Assembly: GCA_024636555.1 (NCBI GenBank)
Contig: JAGXGW010000024.1
Coordinates: 1 to 48,544, forward strand
DNA length: 48,544 bases
Direction: 5' to 3'
From: Paracoccaceae bacterium
Lineage (GTDB): Bacteria; Pseudomonadota; Alphaproteobacteria; Rhodobacterales; Rhodobacteraceae
In this document: one piece after another, positions 8,511 to 16,501 of the stretch
Layout of the letters: each line of letters begins with the position of its first letter
Numbering within the stretch: position 1 is the stretch's first letter
Program-made: the position numbers and the translations under genes
The notes under the pieces: model-generated
Told to the model about the DNA's origin: nothing
Databases searched by the model: none
The model's input: the letters and a program-made list of their open reading frames with translations, nothing else

Positions 8511-8569
8511 ATGGCACCTTGTCGTTATTTCATTCCGGGGACAGTAGCAGGAGCCTTGCGGCGGCGCGA

Positions 8570-9466
8570 TCACAACAGGGCGAGCAGAACCGCAAGGCAG
8601 AGAACGGCCACCCAGACGGCCCAGAGAACCCGCACAGCCGCCTCGATATCCTGCGCCAGCAGGGGCTTGCGCCCTGCCGCGTTCACATAGGCAAAGTCCT
8701 GCATCCGCCCGTCATAGGCGCGCGGGCCGGACAGCGCGATCCCTAGCGCGCGGGCCATCGCCGCTTCGGGCCAGCCCGCGTTGGGCGAACGGTGCAAGCC
8801 CGCATCCGCGATGATGCCGCGCCAGTCGCGCCAAACGCCCTGAGTGACAGCGATCAGCAGCGCGGTGGCCCGTGCGGGGATCAGGTTCATCAGATCGTCA
8901 AACCGTGCGGCCGCCCAGCCGAAGGCTTCGTGTCTGGGGGTGCGATAGCCGATCATGCTGTCGGCGGTATTGGTGATCTTGTACAAAAGCAGCCCCGGCA
9001 ATCCTGCCACGGCAAACCAGAACAGCGGGGCCACCACACCGTCGGACATGTTCTCGGCGGCGGATTCGATGGCGGCGCGGGCGACAGCGCTTTGATCCAT
9101 CGCGGCAGTGTCGCGGCTTACGATCATGGCAACGGCGGCGCGCCCCTCCGGCAGTCCGGCGCGCAGGCCATGCGCCACGGCCAGCACATGCTCCACCAGA
9201 CTGCGCTGCGCGATCAGGATCGCAGCCACGATCACCTGGACAACCGGCCCAAAAGCCGCGAGCAGGCTGCCTGCCAGCAGGGCCGCAACACCCAGCGCCA
9301 GCATCACCGCCACGCCCTTGGCCCGACGGCCCGCTCCGGTATTGAACCGCGCATCCGCCCATCCGATGATCCGCCCCATCAGCACTGCCGGATGCGGTGC
9401 CCGTGACCAGAGCCAGCGCGGCTCTCCCAGAACCGCATCAAGGAGCATGGCAAGGATCACCGTCAC
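8570..9466 (-). CDS. cbiB: Adenosylcobinamide-phosphate synthase
   Basis: A 298-aa integral membrane enzyme (CbiB/CobD) that joins aminopropanol or its phosphate to adenosylcobyric acid in vitamin B12 synthesis. Family landmarks are [29 protein letters not shown] near the start, [45 protein letters not shown] in the middle, and [23 protein letters not shown]. The GTG start (9466-9464) overlaps the cobC stop as GTGA, so the two are translationally coupled. The other cob genes are not in the window. Confidence 0.95.
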   Translation of the reverse strand: MTVILAMLLDAVLGEPRWLWSRAPHPAVLMGRIIGWADARFNTGAGRRAKGVAVMLALGVAALLAGSLLAAFGPVVQVIVAAILIAQRSLVEHVLAVAHGLRAGLPEGRAAVAMIVSRDTAAMDQSAVARAAIESAAENMSDGVVAPLFWFAVAGLPGLLLYKITNTADSMIGYRTPRHEAFGWAAARFDDLMNLIPARATALLIAVTQGVWRDWRGIIADAGLHRSPNAGWPEAAMARALGIALSGPRAYDGRMQDFAYVNAAGRKPLLAQDIEAAVRVLWAVWVAVLCLAVLLALL

Positions 9467-10467
9467 AGCGCCGCCCCGACCCGCGTCCAGTCTTGCGGCG
9501 CGGGCATGCCGAGACGGATCAGGCTGTCCGACCACGGGAAGATCCGGCTCCAGATATGCGCCTGCGCGAGCCGGGTCTGCCAATCTGCGGCATTGTCCAC
9601 GCGGTAGAGCCGGAACAGATCGGTTCCGCCGGCGCGCGCGGCACCGGCCCGCTCCATCATTTGATCCAGACGCAGAGCATCCGCTGCCAGCCGTTGACGC
9701 GTCGCATCCGCCCATTCCCGGTCGGCCAGTGCCGCCGCGCCGATGGACAGGGCAGGGCCGGACACCGGCCATGGCCCCATCGCGTCATGCAAACGCGCCA
9801 GCAAGTCCGGATCACCGATGGCAAAGCCCAGCCGCAGCCCCGCCAATCCCCAGAACTTGCCGAAACTTTTGAGGATGATGCCGCCTTTGCGCGGCAGATG
9901 CGGCAGCAGAGAGCGTTCCGGCGCGATGTCGCAGAAGCTTTCATCCACCACCACCAACGGCAGGCCGGACAGGAGCGCGGGATCGGCCCATGCGCCTGTG
10001 GGGTTGTTCGGATGCACGATGACACGCGCCTGAACCGTGCTTTGCGGCGCGGACAGAACCTCCCAGCCGTGCAGGGCGAAGGCGGCCGCATGTTCGTTAT
10101 AGGTGGGTGTTGCGATATGAACGCGCCCTGCCTGCGCCAGTCCGGGTATGCGCGCGATCAGCGCAGAGGCACCCGGTGCGGCCAATATACCAACGCCCTT
10201 AGGCACCTGCCATAAGGCGCGCGCGGCATCTTCCAGCGCTTGCGCCGCCGCTTGGTCGGGCAGCGCTGTCCAGCACCCTTTCGGCAGCGTTTTCGTCTCC
10301 ACCGGCCACGGGCAGGGATTGATCCCCGTGGACAGGTCGATCCACGCCTCCCGCGCGCCGCCAAAGCGCGCCACGGCGGCGTCAAGCCCGCCGCCGTGAT
10401 CGCGCGGGCCAACTTTGCCGCCCGCGGGCAGGCTGGTCATTTCCGAACGTTTCGTATCATCCGCCAT
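9463..10467 (-). CDS. cobC: Threonine-phosphate decarboxylase (cobalamin synthesis)
   Basis: A 334-aa PLP enzyme of the class I/II aminotransferase fold that makes (R)-1-amino-2-propanol phosphate from threonine phosphate, the substrate used by its neighbour CbiB. Visible are [12 protein letters not shown] near the N-terminus (typical of CobC/CobD), HPNNPTG (152-158), the PLP-phosphate Asp in VVVDESF, and the Schiff-base lysine Lys204 in [19 protein letters not shown] stands about 8 nt before the ATG at 10467. Naming varies: cobC in alphaproteobacteria, cobD in Salmonella. Confidence 0.94.
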   Translation of the reverse strand: MADDTKRSEMTSLPAGGKVGPRDHGGGLDAAVARFGGAREAWIDLSTGINPCPWPVETKTLPKGCWTALPDQAAAQALEDAARALWQVPKGVGILAAPGASALIARIPGLAQAGRVHIATPTYNEHAAAFALHGWEVLSAPQSTVQARVIVHPNNPTGAWADPALLSGLPLVVVDESFCDIAPERSLLPHLPRKGGIILKSFGKFWGLAGLRLGFAIGDPDLLARLHDAMGPWPVSGPALSIGAAALADREWADATRQRLAADALRLDQMMERAGAARAGGTDLFRLYRVDNAADWQTRLAQAHIWSRIFPWSDSLIRLGMPAPQDWTRVGAAL

Positions 10468-10556
10468 ATGGCACGCTCCTGCTTGCGGCCCATCAAGCGG
10501 ATTTGCGCCAAAAGCGCAAGCTTACCCAACGGCAGTTAACGGAGCCTTGGGATTCG

Positions 10557-10571
10557 TTAACGCTTTGTTAG
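10557..10571. promoter_or_regulatory. CtrA-like site upstream of the response regulator gene
   Basis: TTAA, seven bases, then TTAG: 7 of 8 positions of the CtrA consensus TTAA-N7-TTAA. It lies 92 nt before the ATG of the receiver-domain gene, in a patch with other TTAAC words. Such short sites arise by chance, so this is suggestive only. Confidence 0.35.
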
Positions 10572-10662
10572 GTTTTGAGCGGCAAGACGTGCGGGAACCA
10601 TACGATGGTCGCGCCTTTATGGGCGCAATTCGTAAACGTCCGGGCCATCCAGCGAGGAAATC

Positions 10663-11025
10663 ATGATCGTTCTGATTGTAGAGCCTGAGCCCGCATTGGG
10701 CCAACTCTGGAAAAGGCACATGGCCCGTCAGGGGGCCGAGGTGCATCTGGTCGAGAATCAGGATGCTGCCTTTGCCCTGCTGCGCGATCGTCCGGTGGAT
10801 ATGCTGGTGCTTGATCTGGACCTGCGGGATGGCAGCGCCTTTGCGATCTCGGATTATGCCAGCTACCGCAGGCCGGACGCGCGGGTTATCTTCGTGACCA
10901 ACACGACATTTTTCTCGGACGGTTCGATCTTCATGCACAGCCCGAATGCCTGCGCGTTCCTGCAAAGCGCCACACCGCCAGAGGATATTGCGGCAATGGT
11001 GGTGCATTACAGCCGGGCAGGGTGA
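10663..11025 (+). CDS. Single-domain response regulator-like protein with degenerate active site
   Basis: A 120-aa stand-alone receiver-fold protein with no output domain. The phospho-acceptor position is present (Asp51 in LVLDLDLRDG), as is the conserved Thr79 (FVTN). The paired acidic residues after beta1 are EPEP (Glu7/Glu9) rather than DD, and the invariant lysine after beta5 (FL-x-K) is replaced by serine (AFLQSA, Ser102). It may therefore be a pseudo-receiver or respond without normal phosphorylation. AGGAAATC precedes the ATG. A CtrA-like box lies upstream, and no histidine kinase is nearby. Confidence 0.8.
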   Translation: MIVLIVEPEPALGQLWKRHMARQGAEVHLVENQDAAFALLRDRPVDMLVLDLDLRDGSAFAISDYASYRRPDARVIFVTNTTFFSDGSIFMHSPNACAFLQSATPPEDIAAMVVHYSRAG

Positions 11026-11045
11026 TGGTGCGGAACTACCGCGCG

Positions 11046-11073
11046 CCGGATGCGGCAGGGTGCCCGCATCCGG
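11046..11073. terminator. Strong hairpin between convergent genes
   Basis: CCGGATGCGG (11046-11055) pairs perfectly with CCGCATCCGG (11064-11073), a 10-bp stem with an 8-nt loop. No T-run follows on either strand. Its place between two facing stop codons (11025 and 11101) suggests a bidirectional terminator or 3'-end stabiliser. Confidence 0.5.
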
Positions 11074-11100
11074 ATGAGTCTATAGCCCGCCAGAGCGGGA

Positions 11101-12075
11101 TCAGCCGCGCCCGTGCGGTGCGTTGAAATCCAGAACCGGATTGATCGGGATGATCCGGTTCGGATTGATCGTGTCGTGGCTGTAATGGTAGTGCCGCACG
11201 ATATGGTCCAGATTGACCGTCTCCGATACGCCCGGCACCTGATAAAGCTCGCGCGTATAGGCCCAGAGGTTCGGGTAATCCACGATGCGCTTGCGGTTGC
11301 ATTTGAAATGCAGGTGGTACACCGGATCGAACCGCAGCAGCGTCGGGAACAGCCGCCAATCCGCCTCTGTGAGCTTGTCACCCATCAGGTAGCGGCTCTG
11401 GCTCAGCCGATCTTCCAGCCAGTCCAGCGTCTCGAAAAGCGGCACGACGGCCTCGTCATACGCGGATTGCGTGGTGGCAAAGCCAGCCTTGTAGACGCCG
11501 TTGTTGACCGTGTCATAGACGCGCCCGTTCACGGCTTCGATGGCATCTCGCATCTCGCTGGACCAGTAATCGTCATGGTTGCCGGTCAGATCGTTGAACG
11601 CGCTGTTCAACATGCGGATGATCTCGGCGCTCTCGTTCGATACGATGGTGTCGCGCTGCTTGTCATAGAGGATCGGCACCGTCACGCGGCCCGAAATGTC
11701 GGGATCGGTGCGGATATAAATGTCGCGCAGGAACGGAAGCTGGAACAGCGTGTCACCTGTCGCACCGGGGAAATCGGTGGCAAAGGTCCAGCCGTCCGAC
11801 AGCATCTCGGGATGCACCACGGACACGGTGATGTGCTCCGTCAGCCCCTTGAGTGCGCGGAAGATCAGGGTGCGATGCGCCCACGGGCAGGCGTAGGAGA
11901 CGTAGAGATGGTAGCGACCGCTTTCGGCCTTGAACCCGCCCTCGCCGGACGGTCCAGCGCTGCCATCCGCCGTGATCCAGTTGCGAAAACTAGATGTGGA
12001 CCGCTCGAACTTGCCGCCTGTCTTGCTGGTATCATACCAGGTGTCGTGCCATGTTCCGTCAACCAACTGGCCCAT
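11101..12075 (-). CDS. Glutathionyl-hydroquinone reductase (Xi-class glutathione S-transferase, YqjG/PcpF family)
   Basis: A 324-aa cytosolic enzyme that reduces glutathionyl-hydroquinones. The catalytic Cys63 lies in the YACPWAHRTL motif that separates this family from other GSTs. The thioredoxin-fold half also carries RVTVPILYDK and NESAEIIRML, and the helical half has MGDKLTEADWRLFPTLLRFDPVYHLHFKCN, a strong family signature. The start is clear: AAAGGAGA lies 7 nt before the ATG. Natural substrates are unknown; detoxifying quinones from aromatic catabolism is one possibility, since the pca operon lies 6 kb away. Confidence 0.95.
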   Translation of the reverse strand: MGQLVDGTWHDTWYDTSKTGGKFERSTSSFRNWITADGSAGPSGEGGFKAESGRYHLYVSYACPWAHRTLIFRALKGLTEHITVSVVHPEMLSDGWTFATDFPGATGDTLFQLPFLRDIYIRTDPDISGRVTVPILYDKQRDTIVSNESAEIIRMLNSAFNDLTGNHDDYWSSEMRDAIEAVNGRVYDTVNNGVYKAGFATTQSAYDEAVVPLFETLDWLEDRLSQSRYLMGDKLTEADWRLFPTLLRFDPVYHLHFKCNRKRIVDYPNLWAYTRELYQVPGVSETVNLDHIVRHYHYSHDTINPNRIIPINPVLDFNAPHGRG

Positions 12076-12221
12076 TTGAAATTCTCCTTTTATGTCTTAG
12101 TGACAGATAGGCGCGCTTGTGTTGTGCGAAAACACCTTGGTGCGCGCAAGTTACGTGCATCAGCGCACAGCGCGGCTGGGTGGCATCGTTGCGGAACGGG
12201 ACTGAAAGGGGCGCGGGCCGG

Positions 12222-13082
12222 ATGGTTCAGCGGATTTTTGACAGCTATATGGTGGTGGACTGGTCCGCCAACGGAAGCCCCAAAACCGGGCGGGACAGCC
12301 TGTGGATCGCGCATCTGCGGCCCGGTCACGCCCTGTCGCTGGAGAACCCGCCCACCCGCGCCACAGCGATGGCGCAAATATCCGCGATACTGGACGATGA
12401 GGCCCGCGCGGGACGGCGCACCTTGGCGGGGTTCGATTTTGCCTTCGGCTATCCTGCCGGCCTTGCCCGCGCCATCAGCCCGCAAGCCGACTGGCGCGAT
12501 GTCTGGGCCTTTCTGCACGATCACCTGACGGACGGACCTGCCAATGCCAACAACCGTTTCGATCTGGCGGCACAGTTCAACGCGCTTTTCCCCGCTGACG
12601 GACCTTTCTGGGGCAACGGCCTTGCCCGCGACATCCCCGGCCTGCCGCGCCGCAAACCCGTCGGCTGGGGTGAGAGCCTGCCAGACAACCGCCGTCTTGC
12701 CGACCGTCTTGCCAAAGGCGCGCAAGAGGTGTGGAAGATCACCGGCGCAGGGTCTGTCGGCGGCCAAAGCCTGACGGGGATCGCAGCACTGGAAGGCTTG
12801 CGGCGGCGTATGCCTGTGAAAATCTGGCCTTTCGATCCGGTGAGCGATGGGGACACGCCTTCGTTTGCGCCGGTGCTGGCCGAGGTGTTCCCCTCGCTTG
12901 TCCCGCTTGATCCGGCGGCGCATAAGGTCCGCGACGCCGCACAGGTGATCGGTCTGGCAAAGGCTTTGGCCGGATGGGACGAGGCGGGACGCCTGACCGA
13001 GATGATCCGCGCGGCCATGCGCTTTCCCGAATCGGTACGCCGCCATGAGGCGATGATCTTGGGTGTGGAGCACGGCCTTTGA
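12222..13082 (+). CDS. Conserved protein of unknown function, possibly RNase H-fold
   Basis: A 286-aa soluble protein. The N-terminus (FDSYMVVDWSANGSPKTGRDSLWIA) and the later LAGFDFAFGYPAGLARAI each place an acidic residue at the end of a predicted strand, reminiscent of DUF429-type RNase H-fold proteins. I could not confirm this. Other landmarks are NRFDLAAQFN, WGNGLARDIPGLPRRKP and VWKITGAGSVGGQSLTGIAALEGL. Similar proteins in Rhodobacteraceae are sometimes annotated as molybdopterin guanine dinucleotide related; nothing here supports that directly. Start ATG 12222 is chosen because homology-like sequence begins there; the ORF is open upstream. It is divergent from the GST gene. Confidence 0.7.
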   Translation: MVQRIFDSYMVVDWSANGSPKTGRDSLWIAHLRPGHALSLENPPTRATAMAQISAILDDEARAGRRTLAGFDFAFGYPAGLARAISPQADWRDVWAFLHDHLTDGPANANNRFDLAAQFNALFPADGPFWGNGLARDIPGLPRRKPVGWGESLPDNRRLADRLAKGAQEVWKITGAGSVGGQSLTGIAALEGLRRRMPVKIWPFDPVSDGDTPSFAPVLAEVFPSLVPLDPAAHKVRDAAQVIGLAKALAGWDEAGRLTEMIRAAMRFPESVRRHEAMILGVEHGL

Positions 13083-13201
13083 ACCCCGGTGGTGCTCCAA
13101 CAGGCAGCGCACAGGCTGAAAAACCAATAAAAAACCGGTGGCTGCGCTCAAACTCCTGTGGATGGTAACGCGATAGAAACGAAGTGTCGTCAAAGGTTTA
13201 C

Positions 13202-13215
13202 TTGACGCAAGTCAA
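13202..13215. promoter_or_regulatory. FNR/CRP-type palindrome
   Basis: TTGAC-GCAA-GTCAA is a perfect dyad (it extends to CTTGAC/GTCAAG) matching the FNR/FnrL layout TTGAT-N4-ATCAA with one symmetric change in each arm. Its centre is 48.5 nt before the ATG at 13257, a close spacing that could fit repression or a very short leader. Confidence 0.5.
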
Positions 13216-13256
13216 GAATGTCCGATCTTTGTTCCATCGAGTTGCGGGGGGATGCG

Positions 13257-13607
13257 ATGACGACCTACCTATCCAGAGAACTGCGTGAAGGTCTGGCGGC
13301 GGCCAGAAAGCTGGCACAGAAACGTAAAAGCCGCCTGCGTCTGGATGTCGATGGCAAGACTTATCCGGTTCTGCGGGTATGGGAGGGCGGTTTTGCGATG
13401 GACCTTGGCGATGCCCCGCATCTGCGCGGTCTGGTCGACCTTTATGATGGCGGGCGACATCTGTCGCGCTGCCTCATCGTCGCCTCCGAAGAACAGGAGG
13501 ACGAGATGTGGTTCGATTTCAAGCGCAGCACGCGTGTCGCCGACCGCGCCGCCCTTGATTTCGTGCGTGACGAATCCGCCCCGGTTGCCCTGATCGCGCG
13601 GGACTGA
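13257..13607 (+). CDS. Small conserved protein, possibly PilZ-like
   Basis: A 116-aa cytosolic protein with no signal peptide. The N-terminus is basic and helical (ELREGLAAARKLAQKRKSRLRLDVDGK), followed by strands (YPVLRVWEGGFAMDLGDAPHLRGLVDLYDGGRHLSRCLIVAS) and a C-terminal DFKRSTRVADRAALDFVRD. The pattern of basic N-terminus, a D/E-x-GG-F turn and beta strands resembles PilZ domains, but the canonical RxxxR and D/NxSxxG motifs are not intact, so this is only a suggestion. I use the ATG at 13257 (G-rich site just before) rather than 13218. An FNR-like palindrome lies upstream. Confidence 0.6.
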   Translation: MTTYLSRELREGLAAARKLAQKRKSRLRLDVDGKTYPVLRVWEGGFAMDLGDAPHLRGLVDLYDGGRHLSRCLIVASEEQEDEMWFDFKRSTRVADRAALDFVRDESAPVALIARD

Positions 13608-13647
13608 CGCTGGACTGACGCGGCTCAGCCTCTCACACCCTCTAGCT

Positions 13648-13669
13648 GCGGGCGTATAGCAACGCCCGC
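13648..13669. terminator. Hairpin between convergent genes
   Basis: GCGGGCG (13648-13654) and CGCCCGC (13663-13669) form a perfect 7-bp stem with an 8-nt loop in the 81-nt gap between facing stop codons. No T-run follows. Confidence 0.4.
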
Positions 13670-13688
13670 GCGGCCGACCTGTCAAAGC

Positions 13689-14861
13689 TCATTGCAGATC
13701 GGCGAAAGCTTTTTGCATCCGCTCCACAGCCTGCTCCACCAACGCGCGCGGTGTCGCGAGGTTGAAGCGCAGAAAGCTCTCGCCACCCGCGCCAAAGGTC
13801 GGGCCGTGATTGACGGCGATCAGTGCACCCTGTTCCACGCGGCGGGTGAACTCTGCCTTGTCCATGCCGGTGCCCGCAAAATCCACCCAAGCCAGATAGG
13901 TGGCCTCCAGCGGCATGGAGGCCAGACCGGGGATCGCGTTGATCCCCTCGTCGAATATCCGGCGGTTCCCGTCCAGATAGACCATCAGATCGTCAACCCA
14001 TGCGGCCCCTTCCGGCGAATAGGCGGCTGTGGCCATGAACAGACCGAAAGAGTTGGGCGACAGACCCAGCGCCATCATCCGCCCCTCGAACTTTGCGCGC
14101 AACGCGGGATCGGGGATGATCACGTTGCCGGAATGACAGCCCGCGATGTTGAAGGTCTTGGTTGTGGCTGTCATCATCACCAGCCTGTCGGTGATGCTGT
14201 CATCGACATCTGCCATGATCGTGTGGGTCACGCCGGGGAACACCAGATCGTGGTGGATTTCGTCCGACACAAGGATCAGATCGTGCCGCTTGGCGAAATC
14301 GGCCACGCCCTGCAACTCGGCGCGCGTCCAGACACGGCCACCGGGGTTATGCGGCGAGCACAGGATGACCATCTTGGCAGATCCGTCCATCTGCGCGTCA
14401 TAGGCATCAAAATCCATCTCGTAGCGGCCATCTTTATTGACCAGCGGGCATTCGATCACCTGCCGTCCGTTGGCTTTGATGACCTTTGCAAAGGCATGAT
14501 AGACCGGCGTGAACAGAACCACGCCATCCCCCGGCTGCGTAAAGGTATCGACACAAATCGCTGTGCCGTTCACCAGACCATGCGTGGTGAATATCCACTC
14601 CGGCGCGACCTGCCAGCCATGCCGCTCCTGCATCCACCAGCAGATTGCCGCGCGATAGGCGGAATCGTCCCCGAAATAGCCGTAAACCCCGTGTTGCTGC
14701 ATCTGCGCTACTGCGGCCTGAATGCATTCCGGCGCGCGGAAATCCATATCGGCCACCCACATCGGAATCCCTTCGCTGGCAGGCACACCGTACAGTTTTT
14801 CCATCATGTCCCATTTCACCGAATGGGTGCCGAAACGGTTGATCGGGGTATCAAAGCTCAT
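13689..14861 (-). CDS. MalY/PatB-family PLP-dependent C-S lyase (aminotransferase fold)
   Basis: A 390-aa fold-type I PLP enzyme. MalY/PatB members cleave cystathionine or other cysteine S-conjugates to pyruvate, ammonia and a thiol. Features seen are GIPMWVADMDFRAPECIQAA (the family's N-terminal WVADMDF motif), the cofactor-stacking region around VYHAFAKVI, CSPHNPGGRVW, SDEIHHDL and the Schiff-base lysine in TATTKTFNIAG. GGAG stands 6 nt before the ATG at 14861, favouring it over the ATG at 14867. It is divergent from the def operon. It may act in sulfur amino acid metabolism or release volatile thiols. Confidence 0.92.
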   Translation of the reverse strand: MSFDTPINRFGTHSVKWDMMEKLYGVPASEGIPMWVADMDFRAPECIQAAVAQMQQHGVYGYFGDDSAYRAAICWWMQERHGWQVAPEWIFTTHGLVNGTAICVDTFTQPGDGVVLFTPVYHAFAKVIKANGRQVIECPLVNKDGRYEMDFDAYDAQMDGSAKMVILCSPHNPGGRVWTRAELQGVADFAKRHDLILVSDEIHHDLVFPGVTHTIMADVDDSITDRLVMMTATTKTFNIAGCHSGNVIIPDPALRAKFEGRMMALGLSPNSFGLFMATAAYSPEGAAWVDDLMVYLDGNRRIFDEGINAIPGLASMPLEATYLAWVDFAGTGMDKAEFTRRVEQGALIAVNHGPTFGAGGESFLRFNLATPRALVEQAVERMQKAFADLQ

Positions 14862-14982
14862 CTGCATCTCCTGTTTGGGGCCAGCCTAACCCCTGCAGAA
14901 CCGGCTGCAACGGTCAATTTCGCGCCTGTCAGGACGTTTTGCACCATTGCACCGCGTCACCCTGTGACTTATTTCCCTGAAC

Positions 14983-15504
14983 ATGACAAAACGCCCGATC
15001 CTGATCCATCCCGACCCGCGCCTGAAAAAGGTCTCGGCCCCCGTGCCGGACCTCAGTGATGCGTTGCGCAAGCTTGCCGATGACATGCTTGAAACCATGT
15101 ATGACGCCCCCGGTATCGGGCTGGCGGCCCCGCAGGTTGGCGTCAACAGCCGCCTGATCGTGCTGGACTGCGTCAAAGCCGAAGGCGAAACGCCGCGCCC
15201 GCTGATCATGTTCAACCCCGAGATCATCGCCCATTCGGACGAGCGCAGCACCTACGAGGAAGGTTGTTTGTCGATCCCGGAGCAATACGGCGATGTGGAG
15301 CGCCCCGCAGAGGTGAGCGTGCGCTGGATCGACCGTGACGGGAACGAACAGCAGGAAGATTTTGCCGGCTTGTGGGCCACCTGCGTGCAGCACGAGGTGG
15401 ATCATCTGGACGGCAAGCTGTTCATCGACTATCTCAAGCCGTTGCGCCGGCAACTGATCACGCGGCGCATGCAAAAGCTCAAGCGCGAAAGAACGCGGGT
15501 GTGA
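14983..15504 (+). CDS. def: Peptide deformylase (complete active site)
   Basis: A 173-aa metal hydrolase that removes the N-formyl group from nascent proteins. All three motifs are intact: GIGLAAPQVG (44-53), EGCLSIP with metal ligand Cys95, and QHEVDHLDG with His137, catalytic Glu138 and His141. This is the copy most likely to supply essential activity. No clear Shine-Dalgarno precedes the ATG at 14983 (TTTCCCTGAAC). It is the first of def-def-def-fmt; its stop overlaps the next GTG start as GTGA. Confidence 0.97.
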   Translation: MTKRPILIHPDPRLKKVSAPVPDLSDALRKLADDMLETMYDAPGIGLAAPQVGVNSRLIVLDCVKAEGETPRPLIMFNPEIIAHSDERSTYEEGCLSIPEQYGDVERPAEVSVRWIDRDGNEQQEDFAGLWATCVQHEVDHLDGKLFIDYLKPLRRQLITRRMQKLKRERTRV

Positions 15505-16007
15505 GTGCGCTGCCGATCTTGTATTGGCCCGATCCACGGCTGTCGACGGTCTGCGATCCGGTTGCGCCCGAAGACGATCTGGGCGGATTGATCCGCGCTA
15601 TGTTCGATACGATGTATGCAGCGCCCGGGCGCGGGCTTGCCGCCCCGCAGGTGGGTGTGTTGAAACGGCTTTTCGTGATGGATTGCGGCTGGAAGGATGG
15701 CGAAATGACACCGATGGTCTGCATCAACCCTGAAATCATCTATGCCGAGGGGATGGTTCCGGGCAGCGAAGGTTGCCTGTCGATCCCGGGCGTGCTGGCG
15801 GAAGTAATGCGCCCCGAACGCATCGTGCTGCGCTACTTCGATCAGGAGGGCACCGCGCAGGAGGTGCCGCTGGACGGGTTCGAGGCGCGTTGCGCCCAGC
15901 ACGAGTTGGATCATCTCGACGGCATTGTCACCTTCGACCGTTTGTCGCCCGAAGCACGCGAGGTGGTCGAGCAAGCCTATACCGTCAGCTTTCCGGCGCG
16001 CCCCGCG
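15501..16007 (+). CDS. Second peptide deformylase, active-site residues retained
   Basis: A paralogue of about 169 aa starting at GTG 15501, which overlaps the stop of the first def by 4 nt (GTGA). Motif 1 is GRGLAAPQVG, with Arg44 in place of the usual Ile/Val. Motif 2 EGCLSIPG keeps the metal Cys92, and motif 3 QHELDHLDG keeps His134, Glu135 and His138, so it is probably an active deformylase. Its stop TGA is at 16008-16010 and overlaps the next GTG. The coding end is best read as 16010; the coordinate given stops at the junction. Its role beside the first copy is unknown. Confidence 0.92.
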
Positions 16008-16501
16008 TGAGCCCGCGCCGTTGCATCCCGTGGCCTGATCCGCGCCTGCGGACGGCAGTCGCCGATGTGCATGAGGTGACGGAGGAGATCCGCAGCATCT
16101 GGGCGGACATGATCGACACGATGGAGGCGATGCCCGGCGTCGGCCTTGCCGCGCCTCAGATCGGGGTGATGCTCCGGCTTGCGGTGGTCGATGCCTCGGA
16201 CAAGCGCGGGCAGGCGGTGCGAATGGCCAATCCGGAAGTGGTCCATGCCTCGGTCCAGTTGCGCGAACATGACGAGGCCAGCCCGAACCTGCCCGGCGTC
16301 TCCGCCAGAATCAGCCGCCCCCGTGCGGTTCTGGTGCGGTTCCTCAACGATCAGGGTGTGGTGGAAGAGCGCGATTTCGTCGGCCTCTGGGCGACATCGG
16401 TGCAGCACCAGATCGACCATCTGGCAGGCCGGATGTATTTCGACCACCTGTCCAAGATGAAACGCGACATGCTGATCCGCCGTGCGCGGAAACGCGCATG
16501 A
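16007..16501 (+). CDS. Peptide deformylase-like protein with degraded active site (probable pseudoenzyme)
   Basis: A 164-aa third paralogue starting at GTG 16007 (GTGA overlap). Motif 1 is perfect ([10 protein letters not shown], 44-53). Motif 2, normally EGCLSIP, reads EASPNLP (90-96), replacing the metal-binding cysteine by Ser92. In motif 3 HExxH has become HQIDH (134-138), with Gln135 in place of the catalytic glutamate; both histidines remain. Loss of one metal ligand and the general base predicts no normal deformylase activity. The frame is intact and coupled to fmt by an ATGA overlap, so the gene is maintained. It may bind formyl-Met peptides or the ribosome, or regulate its paralogues. 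Confidence 0.9.
   Translation: MSPRRCIPWPDPRLRTAVADVHEVTEEIRSIWADMIDTMEAMPGVGLAAPQIGVMLRLAVVDASDKRGQAVRMANPEVVHASVQLREHDEASPNLPGVSARISRPRAVLVRFLNDQGVVEERDFVGLWATSVQHQIDHLAGRMYFDHLSKMKRDMLIRRARKRA

Noticed and set aside
12090..13193. 367-codon minus-strand ORF opposite the unknown 286-aa protein
   Set aside because: Arg/His-rich antisense composition; no credible start; the plus frame has typical protein composition and codon use.
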